DNA of 36,081 nt, from positions 1-36,081 of the forward strand of contig MFBU01000012.1 in assembly GCA_001775055.1 (NCBI GenBank), given 5' to 3'. How positions within the stretch are numbered: the first letter of the stretch is position 1; every line of letters starts with the position of its first letter. The DNA comes from Candidatus Curtissbacteria bacterium RIFCSPLOWO2_02_41_11. Lineage in GTDB: Bacteria > Patescibacteriota > Microgenomatia > Curtissbacterales > GWA2-41-24. Below are positions 8,381 to 16,262 of this stretch, piece after piece. The notes under the pieces were generated by a model that was given only the letters and a program-made list of their open reading frames with translations, searched no databases and was not told where the DNA came from. A program made the position numbers and the translations under genes.

Positions 8381-11300
8381 ATGAACGAGCATTTTGTTGC
8401 AATTGGTGCAGCAAACTCTTACCCTGATATTAGGGAGGACAAAAACAGGATGGCAGAGGCGGTTCCCTCTCGTTCTGAGGGAGAAAATCAAGCGGAAGCA
8501 CCCAAAACTAACGGCCAGCTCAAAGAGGCTGAGGAAAAAAGCCGACTAAAAGACCAAAAAGAAGCCCCAGGCAAAGAGGAACCTCAGGCAGGTCAAGCTC
8601 CAGAAATTGCCTATAGCCAAGCTAAAATCGCCGTTGATATTACGGAGGCAGTTGGCGAAGCCAAGGAGAAAAAAGGGCAGGTACGGGTTTCTTCCGATGA
8701 GATGGAAAGTCTGAAGCGTTTAATTAAAAGCTTCGGTCTGGCCTGCGGTATTAATAGTAAAATTATTGATGAACTCGATCAAATGCCACTCGAGCAAGTG
8801 GTTTTGCTTGCCCACAAAGTCTTAAAAAACGCCAAAATTATTGGCGCTGGTAAGGTTGATCTTGCCCGAATAGCCAAAATCAAAGAGTATAGCGATGAGA
8901 AGTTGGCAGAAGAGAAAGTTAGGGGCGTTGTCACTTTGGTGGAGGATTTTGGCAGGGTTTCAAGAGCTGGTGGGCCGGGAACGACGGAACCAGCAGAGGA
9001 GACGGATTGGACTCTAGAATTACCAGATAAGGCGAGCGTGCCTGAGCAGTTGGGAAGGTATGTCGAGCAGATCGAAAAACTTAAGGAGGCCTCCCAATTA
9101 GTTCAAATGAGACGGTTGCCGATCATTGATAGAAGTTTACATGAGGCGATTCTTAAAGGCGAGATTGCAGATGATGAGAAAGCTGAAGTTGTTAAAAAGG
9201 TTGTGGATGGACGAATCGAGCGATTATCAATGGCTGAGGCTGAAGCGGCGCGGGAGGCAAGAAAAATCAGCGCACCGGCTCTGAAAGAGGAAATCAACAA
9301 ATATACTGACGAAAGTAAGCCTGAAGTTAAGGAAATTAAAGCAAAATTCAGAGACCTTGATCGCAGAAGACGAGAGGAATTAGTTGGTGACATTGAGCGA
9401 CACGCCAATACTTATTATAAACAGATTCTTTCAGGTTGGACTCCCGATATTGATGAGTTAAAGGTAAGACTTTTGGATCTGGCAAAGATTGGTGCTGATC
9501 CGGAAGCGTTAGAATTCAGGCAATGGCGGGCAGCGACTTTGGCTGGTAGATTAGACGCGGCGGTAAGTATCAAGCAGATTTTTGAGACGCCTGTTATCTG
9601 GGAAGAAACTCCAGAGAAATTAAACGAGATTTACCGGATTATGGAGGCAACAGACCTTTCCGTCGAGGATATGAGTGCAACTATTAACAGGGCAATTGAT
9701 ATGATCAGTAGTGTTGCGCCCGACACCCACGAAGGTCGAACAGTCAGAACCAGACTCGTCAAGGAACTGGAGGCGTTCAGGGCAATCCATAGCTTAAGGA
9801 TTCAGTTGGAGAGACACGATATGGACCCAACAGAATTTCTTCCGCTTTATCGCAGTTATTTTGATGATGAAACTTTGATACATTTCGTAGAAAGATTCGC
9901 GCTCGATGAAAAGGATAGACAATTTTGGAGTACTCGCGATAACCAAGCTGTTAATCTGCTGGATGTTTCCTTTGAACTTTATTCGCAAAGATTGCGCGAT
10001 GAACGCATCAAGATGAACATGATTGAGGAAATGACCAGGCATGGAATTGAAAATCCATTTAGTGATGCAGAGCTGCGCAGTTTTGAGGAATGGTTGGGTA
10101 TTCCTTTGACCGATGAATTAAAAGGTCAGATTAAGGAGTTAAGGATGTATTTCAAGGCAAAAATGCAGGCAAAAATTGACTCGACTGCTGACCTTGCCGG
10201 TTATTCGGTTGATGACATTTGGGGGATGAAGAAAGTTATCACATTGGCTGATGGTCGGGAAGTAGACTTTCTTAAACAGACCCATGATGTGATTGACGAG
10301 TGGTATCGCAAAAAGACACTTCAGGGAGCATCGGGGATGATAGAGGAGGATGATTTAGCCGCATTGCGAGAGGAGTTTGGGCCAAAAATCGCCCAAAAGC
10401 TAAGAGAGAAACTCGGTCATGAACCGACAGCCGAGGAGCTAACCGAGGAAGTTAGTGGTTTTCTTAAGGAATTTAAAGGTAAAGACTTTTTAGATATTCG
10501 AAGAAGAGAATTATTGGAGCAATTAGAAAATGAACTCAAAGGAATGGGTTTGGCGGTCAAAGATACCGATAACAGTATTAAGTCTGTGGATTTTGGCGAT
10601 TTGAGAGAATTTGGCACTTTAGAATCCATTGACTTAAATGCTTACCATTTTGCCTGGCTGATGGAATGGTCAAGTTATGACAGTATCCGTATTTACGCAA
10701 GAAATAGAGAGTCTCAATGGCGTGATGACTATGACCACCTGGTTTTCCACCAGGGTACCAACTTATTTTTTGGCAGACAGATTGACCAAACTTGGGAATT
10801 TTTACATGAGCAGAATGAAAATAGAGGCAGACCGAAAGAAAATGATGTTAATAGGATTTGGAAGAGCTTTTTACCAGGCAAGCACAGCTGGATGTTTCCT
10901 CAGAATGGCTTGATGACCAGATGGGCGGATTTTTTCATGACAGATGAGCAAAAAGCTCTTGTTGAGCTGAGGACTAGGGAGATAATGAGGCAGTGGGATT
11001 TTGATAATGAAAAATACCATAAGGATTTTTATGACTGGATGAGGTCGGTAGTTAAGAGGGACATGATCGAATCCGGTGAAATTTCTTTTGGTAAAGAAGT
11101 TGTGGGTGTGGGAGGTAAAAAGCTCAGCGAAGTAGCCGAAGCAATGAAAGTGAAGAAATTTGAGTTTATTGATATCTTTATTGATCGGCAGTCCCACAAA
11201 AAATTTACTGATCCTGCAATCTTACAGGATTATTTGGCCAATCCGACAGAAGCAAAATTTTTAGAAATTGGTGATAAAGTCAATGAATTCTACTCATCCA

Positions 11301-11692
11301 GAGATGTCCGTCTCTTTCCATGGATGACTTTGGCGCTGCGAGCTCATTGGGAGGTCGCTAGTAAGCACCGTCAAAGATTGTTTAATATAAGAAATCTGAA
11401 TGCTGCGGCAGGCGAGGGATTAACTGACAGCCTGATTGGCGTTGGCCAGATGGACAGAAAACAAGGAGAGCACGAAAAAAGAAATCTCTTCGGTTTCAGT
11501 AGTGTTGGAGTAGGTGGTTTTTTTGGAACAACTCCTTTTAGAAGGGTTCGTCAAGGACTTGAGGATGTAAGGCGTATAGCTTGGGAGTTAAAGACGGCTC
11601 CGTTTTTTGTGCTCTTAGGTGCTATCTGGGGAGGTTTTACAGAGTTTATTAAACAATTTCCCAAGCAGGTATTCGGCGGCGGGAATAGGTGA
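8381..11692 (+). CDS. Very large charged helical protein with a C-terminal membrane segment
   Basis: 1103 residues, highly charged (Glu/Lys/Arg/Asp) and mostly helical in appearance. The only clear hydrophobic segment is near the end (about 1075-1091, FFVLLGAIWGGFTEF), so it is probably a tail-anchored cytoplasmic protein. The first ~90 residues are disordered-looking. No motif that I recognise. It is the only plus-strand gene in the secretion locus and diverges from the P-loop/winged-helix regulator. The ATG at 8381 lacks a ribosome site. The ATG at 8450 (residue 24) has GGGAGG about 11 bases upstream and may be the true start. It ends in TGA, convergent with the VirB6-like gene. Confidence 0.8.
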   Translation: MNEHFVAIGAANSYPDIREDKNRMAEAVPSRSEGENQAEAPKTNGQLKEAEEKSRLKDQKEAPGKEEPQAGQAPEIAYSQAKIAVDITEAVGEAKEKKGQVRVSSDEMESLKRLIKSFGLACGINSKIIDELDQMPLEQVVLLAHKVLKNAKIIGAGKVDLARIAKIKEYSDEKLAEEKVRGVVTLVEDFGRVSRAGGPGTTEPAEETDWTLELPDKASVPEQLGRYVEQIEKLKEASQLVQMRRLPIIDRSLHEAILKGEIADDEKAEVVKKVVDGRIERLSMAEAEAAREARKISAPALKEEINKYTDESKPEVKEIKAKFRDLDRRRREELVGDIERHANTYYKQILSGWTPDIDELKVRLLDLAKIGADPEALEFRQWRAATLAGRLDAAVSIKQIFETPVIWEETPEKLNEIYRIMEATDLSVEDMSATINRAIDMISSVAPDTHEGRTVRTRLVKELEAFRAIHSLRIQLERHDMDPTEFLPLYRSYFDDETLIHFVERFALDEKDRQFWSTRDNQAVNLLDVSFELYSQRLRDERIKMNMIEEMTRHGIENPFSDAELRSFEEWLGIPLTDELKGQIKELRMYFKAKMQAKIDSTADLAGYSVDDIWGMKKVITLADGREVDFLKQTHDVIDEWYRKKTLQGASGMIEEDDLAALREEFGPKIAQKLREKLGHEPTAEELTEEVSGFLKEFKGKDFLDIRRRELLEQLENELKGMGLAVKDTDNSIKSVDFGDLREFGTLESIDLNAYHFAWLMEWSSYDSIRIYARNRESQWRDDYDHLVFHQGTNLFFGRQIDQTWEFLHEQNENRGRPKENDVNRIWKSFLPGKHSWMFPQNGLMTRWADFFMTDEQKALVELRTREIMRQWDFDNEKYHKDFYDWMRSVVKRDMIESGEISFGKEVVGVGGKKLSEVAEAMKVKKFEFIDIFIDRQSHKKFTDPAILQDYLANPTEAKFLEIGDKVNEFYSSRDVRLFPWMTLALRAHWEVASKHRQRLFNIRNLNAAAGEGLTDSLIGVGQMDRKQGEHEKRNLFGFSSVGVGGFFGTTPFRRVRQGLEDVRRIAWELKTAPFFVLLGAIWGGFTEFIKQFPKQVFGGGNR

Positions 11693-11711
11693 TATTTTAA
11701 TTTATTAATAA

Positions 11712-13301
11712 TCAACTCGAAGTTCCTTGGCTTTGTTGATCTATTAGTCTTTTTAACCCTCCCTTTGGTACCCTTTTCGGAGCAGCAAAAGTCGGTAGCC
11801 CTATAGACTCGGCGGCAGCTTCTTGTCTCAGCATTCTTCCTGCCTCGAAGCGTCTAGCAATAGGTCCGCGTTCCCAAGCAGCTCTTCCGGCGCCTCGTGC
11901 GAAGGCACCGACTGGCGCTGCGCCTGCGCCGATGGCCGCACCGATGGCAGCGCCTGGGGCAAAGCCGCCACCGCCACCGCCTTGGCCGCCGACGAATTTC
12001 TTAACCATATTTGCCGCTTCGGGAGCCATGAACAAAAAGCCAATTGCAATCAGTTTGCCAATAGCATTGGAGTCGAATCCGCCGGAAAGAAGCGGGAATT
12101 TAAGTGATTCTCCGGCCATTTGTTTGGATAATTCTCCTGCTCCCGTACCGCCAAAAGCTCCAATACCACCGATTATGCCGGCAAAAATGATCATGAAGGC
12201 AACTGCTGGAAAGACAGCAACATTAGCTGCCATTTGTTTGAACCACTCTTTAGCGCCATTATTGCCCGGAAGAGCCTGGATCAGAAAGAAAAAAGGTGCA
12301 AACATAGTGAGAATAATAATCATCACATAGGCCATTAAAAGCATTAAAAAGATTCTAAACATTATAAAGAGGAGGGCAATACCAACAATCAAAGCGGCAA
12401 TGCCGCTGATACTCCACTTTATTATGCCCACTATATCTCCACCAAAAGTAATGACGTCGTCAATTAAATCCTTCAAGGCATTAGCTGTCATTCCAAAAAT
12501 ATCGGGCCAAGCATCTACAATGACCCCAATAATACTTTTGTCAAAGATAACGCGCGAGGCTTCATCGGCCAAAATGAATCCACTTTGAGCAAAAAGGTTG
12601 ATGGCTATATTGATTATTAAAAACATCAGATCGATCATCAAACCGGCAAGAGCATAGCTAAAGGTAACTAAAATCAAAGCAACAACAATACGCGGTATCG
12701 AATCTTGGACAGTAGCAACGGCTTGAGGCGAGATATGGGCCCTAAACATAATCATAAAGCCCATGATCACAAAGACGATAACAAAGCCGACATATGAGGC
12801 ATTCCTGAAAATCGTCCACAACGGTTGAACCGGGGAGAGTGCAGAAAACCCCACCCCTTCTTGGGCATAAGCAGGTTTAACAGGGTTAAAATCCTGAATT
12901 TTTTGGGCAAAATAACCTACTCCTGATGCTGGTGGAGTTGAATAGAGGCCGGCCACAAGACCGGCAGTTGCATTAAGTGCACCTTTGCCTTGGGTAATGG
13001 TATTGGTTTCAGGATGAAGCCAGGATTCACCCAGAAGATGGGTATTAAGACTGTCGATAGTACCAGCAATTTGATTGAAATTGAATATTTTGTCATCAAA
13101 AATATTTTTTTCAATAGCGCATTTGTTGAATGCATTAATAGTTTCTTGAGAAGTGGCATTAGCTGGTATCTGACAAGTTGCGGCGTGGACTTCCTTAGTG
13201 AATAGTGAATAGTGAATAGTGAATAGAAGTAATATAAAAATTACTATTAACCATTTACCATTAACAATTAACTTGAAATGGTTGGCAGCTTTTTTGATCA
13301 T
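11712..13301 (-). CDS. VirB6/TrbL-like polytopic membrane protein
   Basis: This 529-residue protein has an N-terminal signal-like hydrophobic segment. A soluble region of ~120 residues follows, then a core with several long helices (about residues 165-410, e.g. YVGFVIVFVIMGFMIMF and ALLFIMFRIFLMLLMAYVMI). It ends in a Gly/Ala-rich tail (GGQGGGGGG then AIGAAIGAGAA) and a basic terminus. This layout fits the VirB6/TrbL inner-membrane channel component. The family assignment is from topology and context, not a diagnostic motif. The first ~36 residues are encoded largely by two heptamer arrays, so the exact start is doubtful. Confidence 0.7.
   Translation of the reverse strand: MIKKAANHFKLIVNGKWLIVIFILLLFTIHYSLFTKEVHAATCQIPANATSQETINAFNKCAIEKNIFDDKIFNFNQIAGTIDSLNTHLLGESWLHPETNTITQGKGALNATAGLVAGLYSTPPASGVGYFAQKIQDFNPVKPAYAQEGVGFSALSPVQPLWTIFRNASYVGFVIVFVIMGFMIMFRAHISPQAVATVQDSIPRIVVALILVTFSYALAGLMIDLMFLIINIAINLFAQSGFILADEASRVIFDKSIIGVIVDAWPDIFGMTANALKDLIDDVITFGGDIVGIIKWSISGIAALIVGIALLFIMFRIFLMLLMAYVMIIILTMFAPFFFLIQALPGNNGAKEWFKQMAANVAVFPAVAFMIIFAGIIGGIGAFGGTGAGELSKQMAGESLKFPLLSGGFDSNAIGKLIAIGFLFMAPEAANMVKKFVGGQGGGGGGFAPGAAIGAAIGAGAAPVGAFARGAGRAAWERGPIARRFEAGRMLRQEAAAESIGLPTFAAPKRVPKGGLKRLIDQQSQGTSS
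13198..13275. repeat. Two heptamer arrays within the VirB6-like signal sequence
   Basis: Four perfect GTGAATA units occupy 13198-13225. A second, degenerate period-7 array (ACTATTA, ACCATTT, ACCATTA, ACAATTA) covers 13243-13275. On the coding strand they encode IHYSLFT and NGKWLIV-type residues in the hydrophobic leader (about residues 9-20 and 25-35). One unit gained or lost shifts the frame. Confidence 0.85.
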
Positions 13302-13310
13302 GCAGGCTTG

Positions 13311-13332
13311 GCCCTGAGCAAAGCCGAAGGGC
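13311..13332. repeat. REP-like hairpin
   Basis: Palindrome with arms GCCCT/AGGGC and a CTTCGG-containing interior, just upstream of the VirB6-like gene. It belongs to the same CCTTCG...CTCAGG class as copies at 18507-18547 and 22321-22360. It may act as an intergenic RNA hairpin. Confidence 0.6.
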
Positions 13333-13357
13333 TAATTTAATAGTAGCACCGCGGGGA

Positions 13358-13392
13358 ACAACTGACAACTGACAATTAACAATTGACAATTT
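13358..13392. repeat. Heptamer array ACAAYTG
   Basis: Five period-seven units (ACAACTG twice, ACAATTA, ACAATTG, ACAATTT) lie in the spacer between the zinc-ribbon gene and the VirB6-like gene, beside the REP-like hairpin. Confidence 0.85.
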
Positions 13393-13411
13393 GACCTGGC
13401 TTCTTCTTTGG

Positions 13412-14677
13412 TTAGCCGCAGGTTGCGTCCATACCGCATTCTGGACACTTGCGGATGCCGGAGCCATAACGCACGATGTAAGTACAAGGTGAACCATCTT
13501 TTTTAGTGCCAGGGCATTGGAAGTCGCTTTTGTCTTCATCTTCTAATGCGAATGGCGCAAAATCAATAACAGAACTTGCGCGCATTGAGAAAGAAAGATT
13601 TCTCAGAAAACTGGGTTGGTTGAGGGAAAAGCCTTTTTGACCGCCTGGGCAACCAAGGCTGACACTTCGTACTGGTTGTAACCCGTAAAAATTAATAGTC
13701 TGTTCGATAGTTGTAAAATGGGGGACATTGGACACTTTAGCAGTACTTGTCCGAGATCTTCCGTCTAACCTCTTTTTTGTTTCGTCAGCCACATTATAGA
13801 TTGTATTTATCGTTTTCTTGATTTCTTCGAAGTTTAATGGATCTTCGACTAGTATTCTAATGTAATAATCGAAATATGGATTGCAGGCCTCTATGATTTC
13901 TTGGTTTGTTTTTTCTAATTGGGTGTCAAGATCAAGGGCAAAAATCTTCAGAATGTGATCAGTGGGTTTATTGGTGATAATTAATTTTTGCAGAAAATAA
14001 GCTGCGTTGAGTTCATCTGGTTGAGGTTGATCAAAGGCTGGATCTAGTGTTTGGGTTGCTTCAAAAAATCTTTGGTAATCGTGTGTTGAGTGATATCTAG
14101 TCATTGTTATTTTTCCATTTATTTGCTCATAAACATAAAAAAGGTTATCCATATAGAGGGTTCCTTCGGGCCCTCTTGGTGAAATAATTATGATCTTATC
14201 GCCGTCCTGGATTTTCTCTCCAAAGAAAATTGTTTGGATTTGTCTTATGCCTTTAACCTCTGCTGATTCTCTTTTTGTTTCCATACTTCCGTTTTGCGCC
14301 AAAAACTTTCTACCCTTTTCGTACCTTTCGATGACCGGTTCCGGATAGTCTGGGCTTTTTAAAATCCCGTTTTCGATAGAATATTCGACTTGACTGCTTC
14401 TTACTTTAAACCTTTCTCCTAGAGCTTTCGCAAGCTGTCTTTTGGTGCGGTTTATTGTTTGGATTTGCCTTTGAGTAAATTCTTCTGGTGGGATCTTTCC
14501 ATGAAGGTCTGCAAGGTCTAGAAAGTCTTGAATATCGTGTTGAGGGTTGTAACCCATAATCCCCTTGAACTCCTCAGGAATTGACCACTCGACTGGCTTA
14601 TAATGTAAACGAGAAACATCCTCATTTTCTGTGAACTGTGAACTGTGAACTGTGAACTGAGCGCTGCGTTCGGCCAT
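13412..14677 (-). CDS. Unknown protein with C-terminal zinc ribbon, behind a candidate cobalamin riboswitch
   Basis: 421 residues, not recognised. The body is mixed alpha/beta, with segments such as GDKIIIISPRGPEGTLYMDN (about 180-200). The C-terminus holds cysteines 388, 398, 411 and 414 in a CxnC...CPEC arrangement, and a further Cys near the end, which fits a zinc ribbon. The N-terminal residues 6-15 come from a GTGAACT heptamer array and no ribosome site precedes the ATG at 14677. The ATG at residue 42, preceded by AAGGGG, is a possible alternative start. The U-run of an upstream terminator touches the start, so expression is probably controlled by premature termination. Confidence 0.7.
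   Translation of the reverse strand: MAERSAQFTVHSSQFTENEDVSRLHYKPVEWSIPEEFKGIMGYNPQHDIQDFLDLADLHGKIPPEEFTQRQIQTINRTKRQLAKALGERFKVRSSQVEYSIENGILKSPDYPEPVIERYEKGRKFLAQNGSMETKRESAEVKGIRQIQTIFFGEKIQDGDKIIIISPRGPEGTLYMDNLFYVYEQINGKITMTRYHSTHDYQRFFEATQTLDPAFDQPQPDELNAAYFLQKLIITNKPTDHILKIFALDLDTQLEKTNQEIIEACNPYFDYYIRILVEDPLNFEEIKKTINTIYNVADETKKRLDGRSRTSTAKVSNVPHFTTIEQTINFYGLQPVRSVSLGCPGGQKGFSLNQPSFLRNLSFSMRASSVIDFAPFALEDEDKSDFQCPGTKKDGSPCTYIVRYGSGIRKCPECGMDATCG
14631..14658. repeat. Heptamer array GTGAACT x4 in the 5' coding region
   Basis: Four perfect GTGAACT units. On the coding strand they give the QFTVHSSQFT-type N-terminus of the zinc-ribbon protein. A change in unit number would shift the reading frame if translation starts at 14677. 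Confidence 0.9.
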
Positions 14678-14678
14678 T

Positions 14679-14704
14679 AAAAAACCCTCGGAATGACCCG
14701 AGAG
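14679..14704 (-). terminator. Rho-independent terminator before the zinc-ribbon gene
   Basis: The minus strand reads a 7-bp stem CTCTCGG/CCGAGGG with a 6-base loop, followed directly by six Ts that end one base before the ATG. It lies between the candidate riboswitch and the coding region, which is the expected place for a ligand-controlled terminator. Confidence 0.75.
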
Positions 14705-14786
14705 GTTTAATAGTCCGTTTATTAGACGGGTATCCTGCTCGGGGTGTTTCAGGTCCCATTTGCGGCTTTCGGACTTACATAGAGCA

Positions 14787-14814
14787 ACTAGTTACTAGTG
14801 GCTAGCGACTAGTG
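14787..14814. repeat. Heptamer array ACTAGTK x4
   Basis: Four period-seven units (ACTAGTT, ACTAGTG, GCTAGCG, ACTAGTG) lie within the candidate riboswitch, between its GCCACTGTG and AAGTCCGAA blocks. Each unit is itself near-palindromic. Confidence 0.85.
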
Positions 14815-14858
14815 GTTTTCTATACTTACCGTTGCGGCACAGTGGCGGAATTAGAAAT

Positions 14859-14931
14859 GCTTAATGTCTAACGACCAACGACTAATGCTTTATTTTTGCG
14901 TTAGTCTTTAGTCTTTTAGCGTTTAGCGCTT
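14859..14931. repeat. Inverted heptamer arrays (hairpin) inside the candidate riboswitch
   Basis: Units GCTTAAT, GTCTAAC, GACCAAC, GACTAAT (14859-14886) face complementary-type units GCGTTA-, GTCTTTA-, AGCGTTT-like (14897-14931) across a T-rich loop. The same inverted design occurs at 2219-2292, 19855-19933 and around the four-helix-bundle gene. Confidence 0.85.
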
Positions 14932-15046
14932 CTTTACCACACTTCCCCGCGAATGGGCTATTTTAAATTTAGCATGAGGAATTTGGAGAAACAAGAGAGT
15001 GGATCAAATCCTTTTGTGCCTAACCTTAGATTTTCTTAAACTGAAG

Positions 15047-15727
15047 CTATTCTTCTTTTGGTATAAGTCTAAATTCTAATAATTTTTCTTGACTTACCTT
15101 GTCAGTAATTTCAAATGTAAAATTTCTGGAGGGATCAGATGTTTCGAACCAAACTTCAAAAATAAACCCTTGATTAGGTTCTATGGAGTAATTGGGATTA
15201 TCTATCGGATCACCGAGTTCAAATTTGTCCTTAGAGGGATTATAAAGAAGGGGACGATAAAAAAGTTGAACTGGTAGTAATTGACCAATAGGCGTATCCA
15301 TACTGAATTGGTAAGGGTCACCGAGTGTTTTTAATAAGAGAGGCTTGTCGGCTGTATTTGTTACTTCCCAACTAACCTGGATTGTTTTGATGTCATGATC
15401 ACCACCGCGGATTTCAGTCCATTGACTAAACTCAAAATGCCAGTCTCCAAGGTCAAAAGGTAGCAGATTTGAACCTTCCGAGTCTTCTTTTAATACTCTA
15501 GTGATGGTTTTGGAATCGGGTATTTCAGTTGGGCTTTGTTGAGTTTCAGGGATGTTTGGGGAGGGGGTGTTTGTCGGTTCTTGTCCAATTTCACTTACAG
15601 GACTTGCTTGTTGGTTTTCATTAAGGCAACCAGCTAAGAAAACACCACCGGCAAAAGTACCAAGTCCAGCCAGAATTCTTCGGCGAGACAGTTGTCTATC
15701 AAAGAACCGTGTTTTTCTTTCCTCCAT
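15047..15727 (-). CDS. Twin-arginine-type lipoprotein with DUF4352-like beta domain
   Basis: A 226-residue protein whose N-terminus carries a twin-arginine motif (SRRRIL, residues 14-19), a moderately hydrophobic stretch and a lipobox LAGC with Cys34. Export folded through Tat and lipidation are predicted. A Ser/Thr/Pro/Gln-rich linker follows (35-70). The C-terminal ~150 residues (TIQVSWEVTNTADKPLLL, later NQGFIFEVWFE) look like the immunoglobulin-like beta-sandwich of DUF4352-type lipoproteins. It lies in the secretion locus between the transglycosylase pair and the riboswitch-controlled gene, so it may be an envelope accessory part (inference). A Tat signal is noteworthy if the host is a CPR bacterium. 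Confidence 0.75.
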   Translation of the reverse strand: MEERKTRFFDRQLSRRRILAGLGTFAGGVFLAGCLNENQQASPVSEIGQEPTNTPSPNIPETQQSPTEIPDSKTITRVLKEDSEGSNLLPFDLGDWHFEFSQWTEIRGGDHDIKTIQVSWEVTNTADKPLLLKTLGDPYQFSMDTPIGQLLPVQLFYRPLLYNPSKDKFELGDPIDNPNYSIEPNQGFIFEVWFETSDPSRNFTFEITDKVSQEKLLEFRLIPKEE

Positions 15728-15782
15728 AATTTAGGCGAGTATTTTTAGCACAAGAGGGGGTAAGAAATCAACTGCAGCCGCG

Positions 15783-16253
15783 TTAAGGTGGACAGCCGGT
15801 TGTAATTAGGGTTTTAGCGTTTATTGTTTTACGAACTTCTTGTGGAACTTGTGGTATCCAAAATATATTTAAAGCGCAAATATCCCCAACTCCTTGCGCT
15901 TTGATAAAATTTTCAGCATCTTTTTTAATCTCTTTGAATTCTTCGGCCGAGGAAGCAGTGATTTTGACATTAATGATATTTATAGATTCTATATATTCGA
16001 TTGAATAATCCTTGCCCAAATATGGCAAAACTTCTTTTATATTTGATAGTTCGTCTTTAAAGTTGACTTCTTGTGGTAACTTCTTGGTTTCAGTTGGCTG
16101 GACAACATCTTTTTCTGCTGTATTTTGTTTTGAAGTTTGGTTATCCTCTTGGTTTGAAAATAAAACAAATCCAATAAAGGCCACAATTAGAATGACAATA
16201 AACCCTATTGTGATTTTTATAAATGGTTTAAATTGTGTGAGGGTTAAATTCAT
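15783..16253 (-). CDS. Small membrane-anchored protein of the secretion locus
   Basis: About 156 residues from ATG at 16253 (a TTG two codons earlier is a less likely start). One N-terminal membrane helix (FIKITIGFIVILIVAFIGFVL) is followed by an Asn/Gln/Thr-rich linker and an extracytoplasmic domain of ~100 residues with mixed helix and strand and two cysteines. No family recognised. It starts 9 bases after the transglycosylase stop, so the two are almost certainly co-transcribed. It could be an anchored partner of that enzyme, by position only. Confidence 0.7.
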   Translation of the reverse strand: MNLTLTQFKPFIKITIGFIVILIVAFIGFVLFSNQEDNQTSKQNTAEKDVVQPTETKKLPQEVNFKDELSNIKEVLPYLGKDYSIEYIESINIINVKITASSAEEFKEIKKDAENFIKAQGVGDICALNIFWIPQVPQEVRKTINAKTLITTGCPP

Positions 16254-16262
16254 TATCAAATA

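Larger units (their letters stand above)
14725..14955 (-). promoter_or_regulatory. Candidate cobalamin riboswitch with inserted heptamer hairpins
   Basis: On the minus strand, landmarks of the cobalamin riboswitch (RF00174) occur in order: GCGGGGAAGTGTGGT (14950 downward), CCGCCACTGTG (around 14848-14838), AAGTCCGAAAGCC (14776-14764) and AGCAGGATACCCGTC (14739-14725). The 5' GCGGG can pair with the final CCCGT, as in the closing stem. A 73-base heptamer hairpin (14859-14931) lies where a peripheral arm should be, and a second heptamer array (14787-14814) lies in a variable region. The usual complement to GTGTGGT is not seen, so function is uncertain. A terminator and an ATG follow, so it would be a switch that turns the gene off with cobalamin. 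Confidence 0.6.

Noticed and set aside
13261-13539. 92-codon minus ORF overlapping the zinc-ribbon gene end
   Set aside because: Mostly a frame shadow of that gene, continuing through heptamers and a REP-like hairpin; no independent start signal.
13412-14677. B12-dependent ribonucleotide reductase because of the upstream riboswitch and CPEC ribbon
   Set aside because: None of the reductase active-site motifs are visible and the length is far too short.
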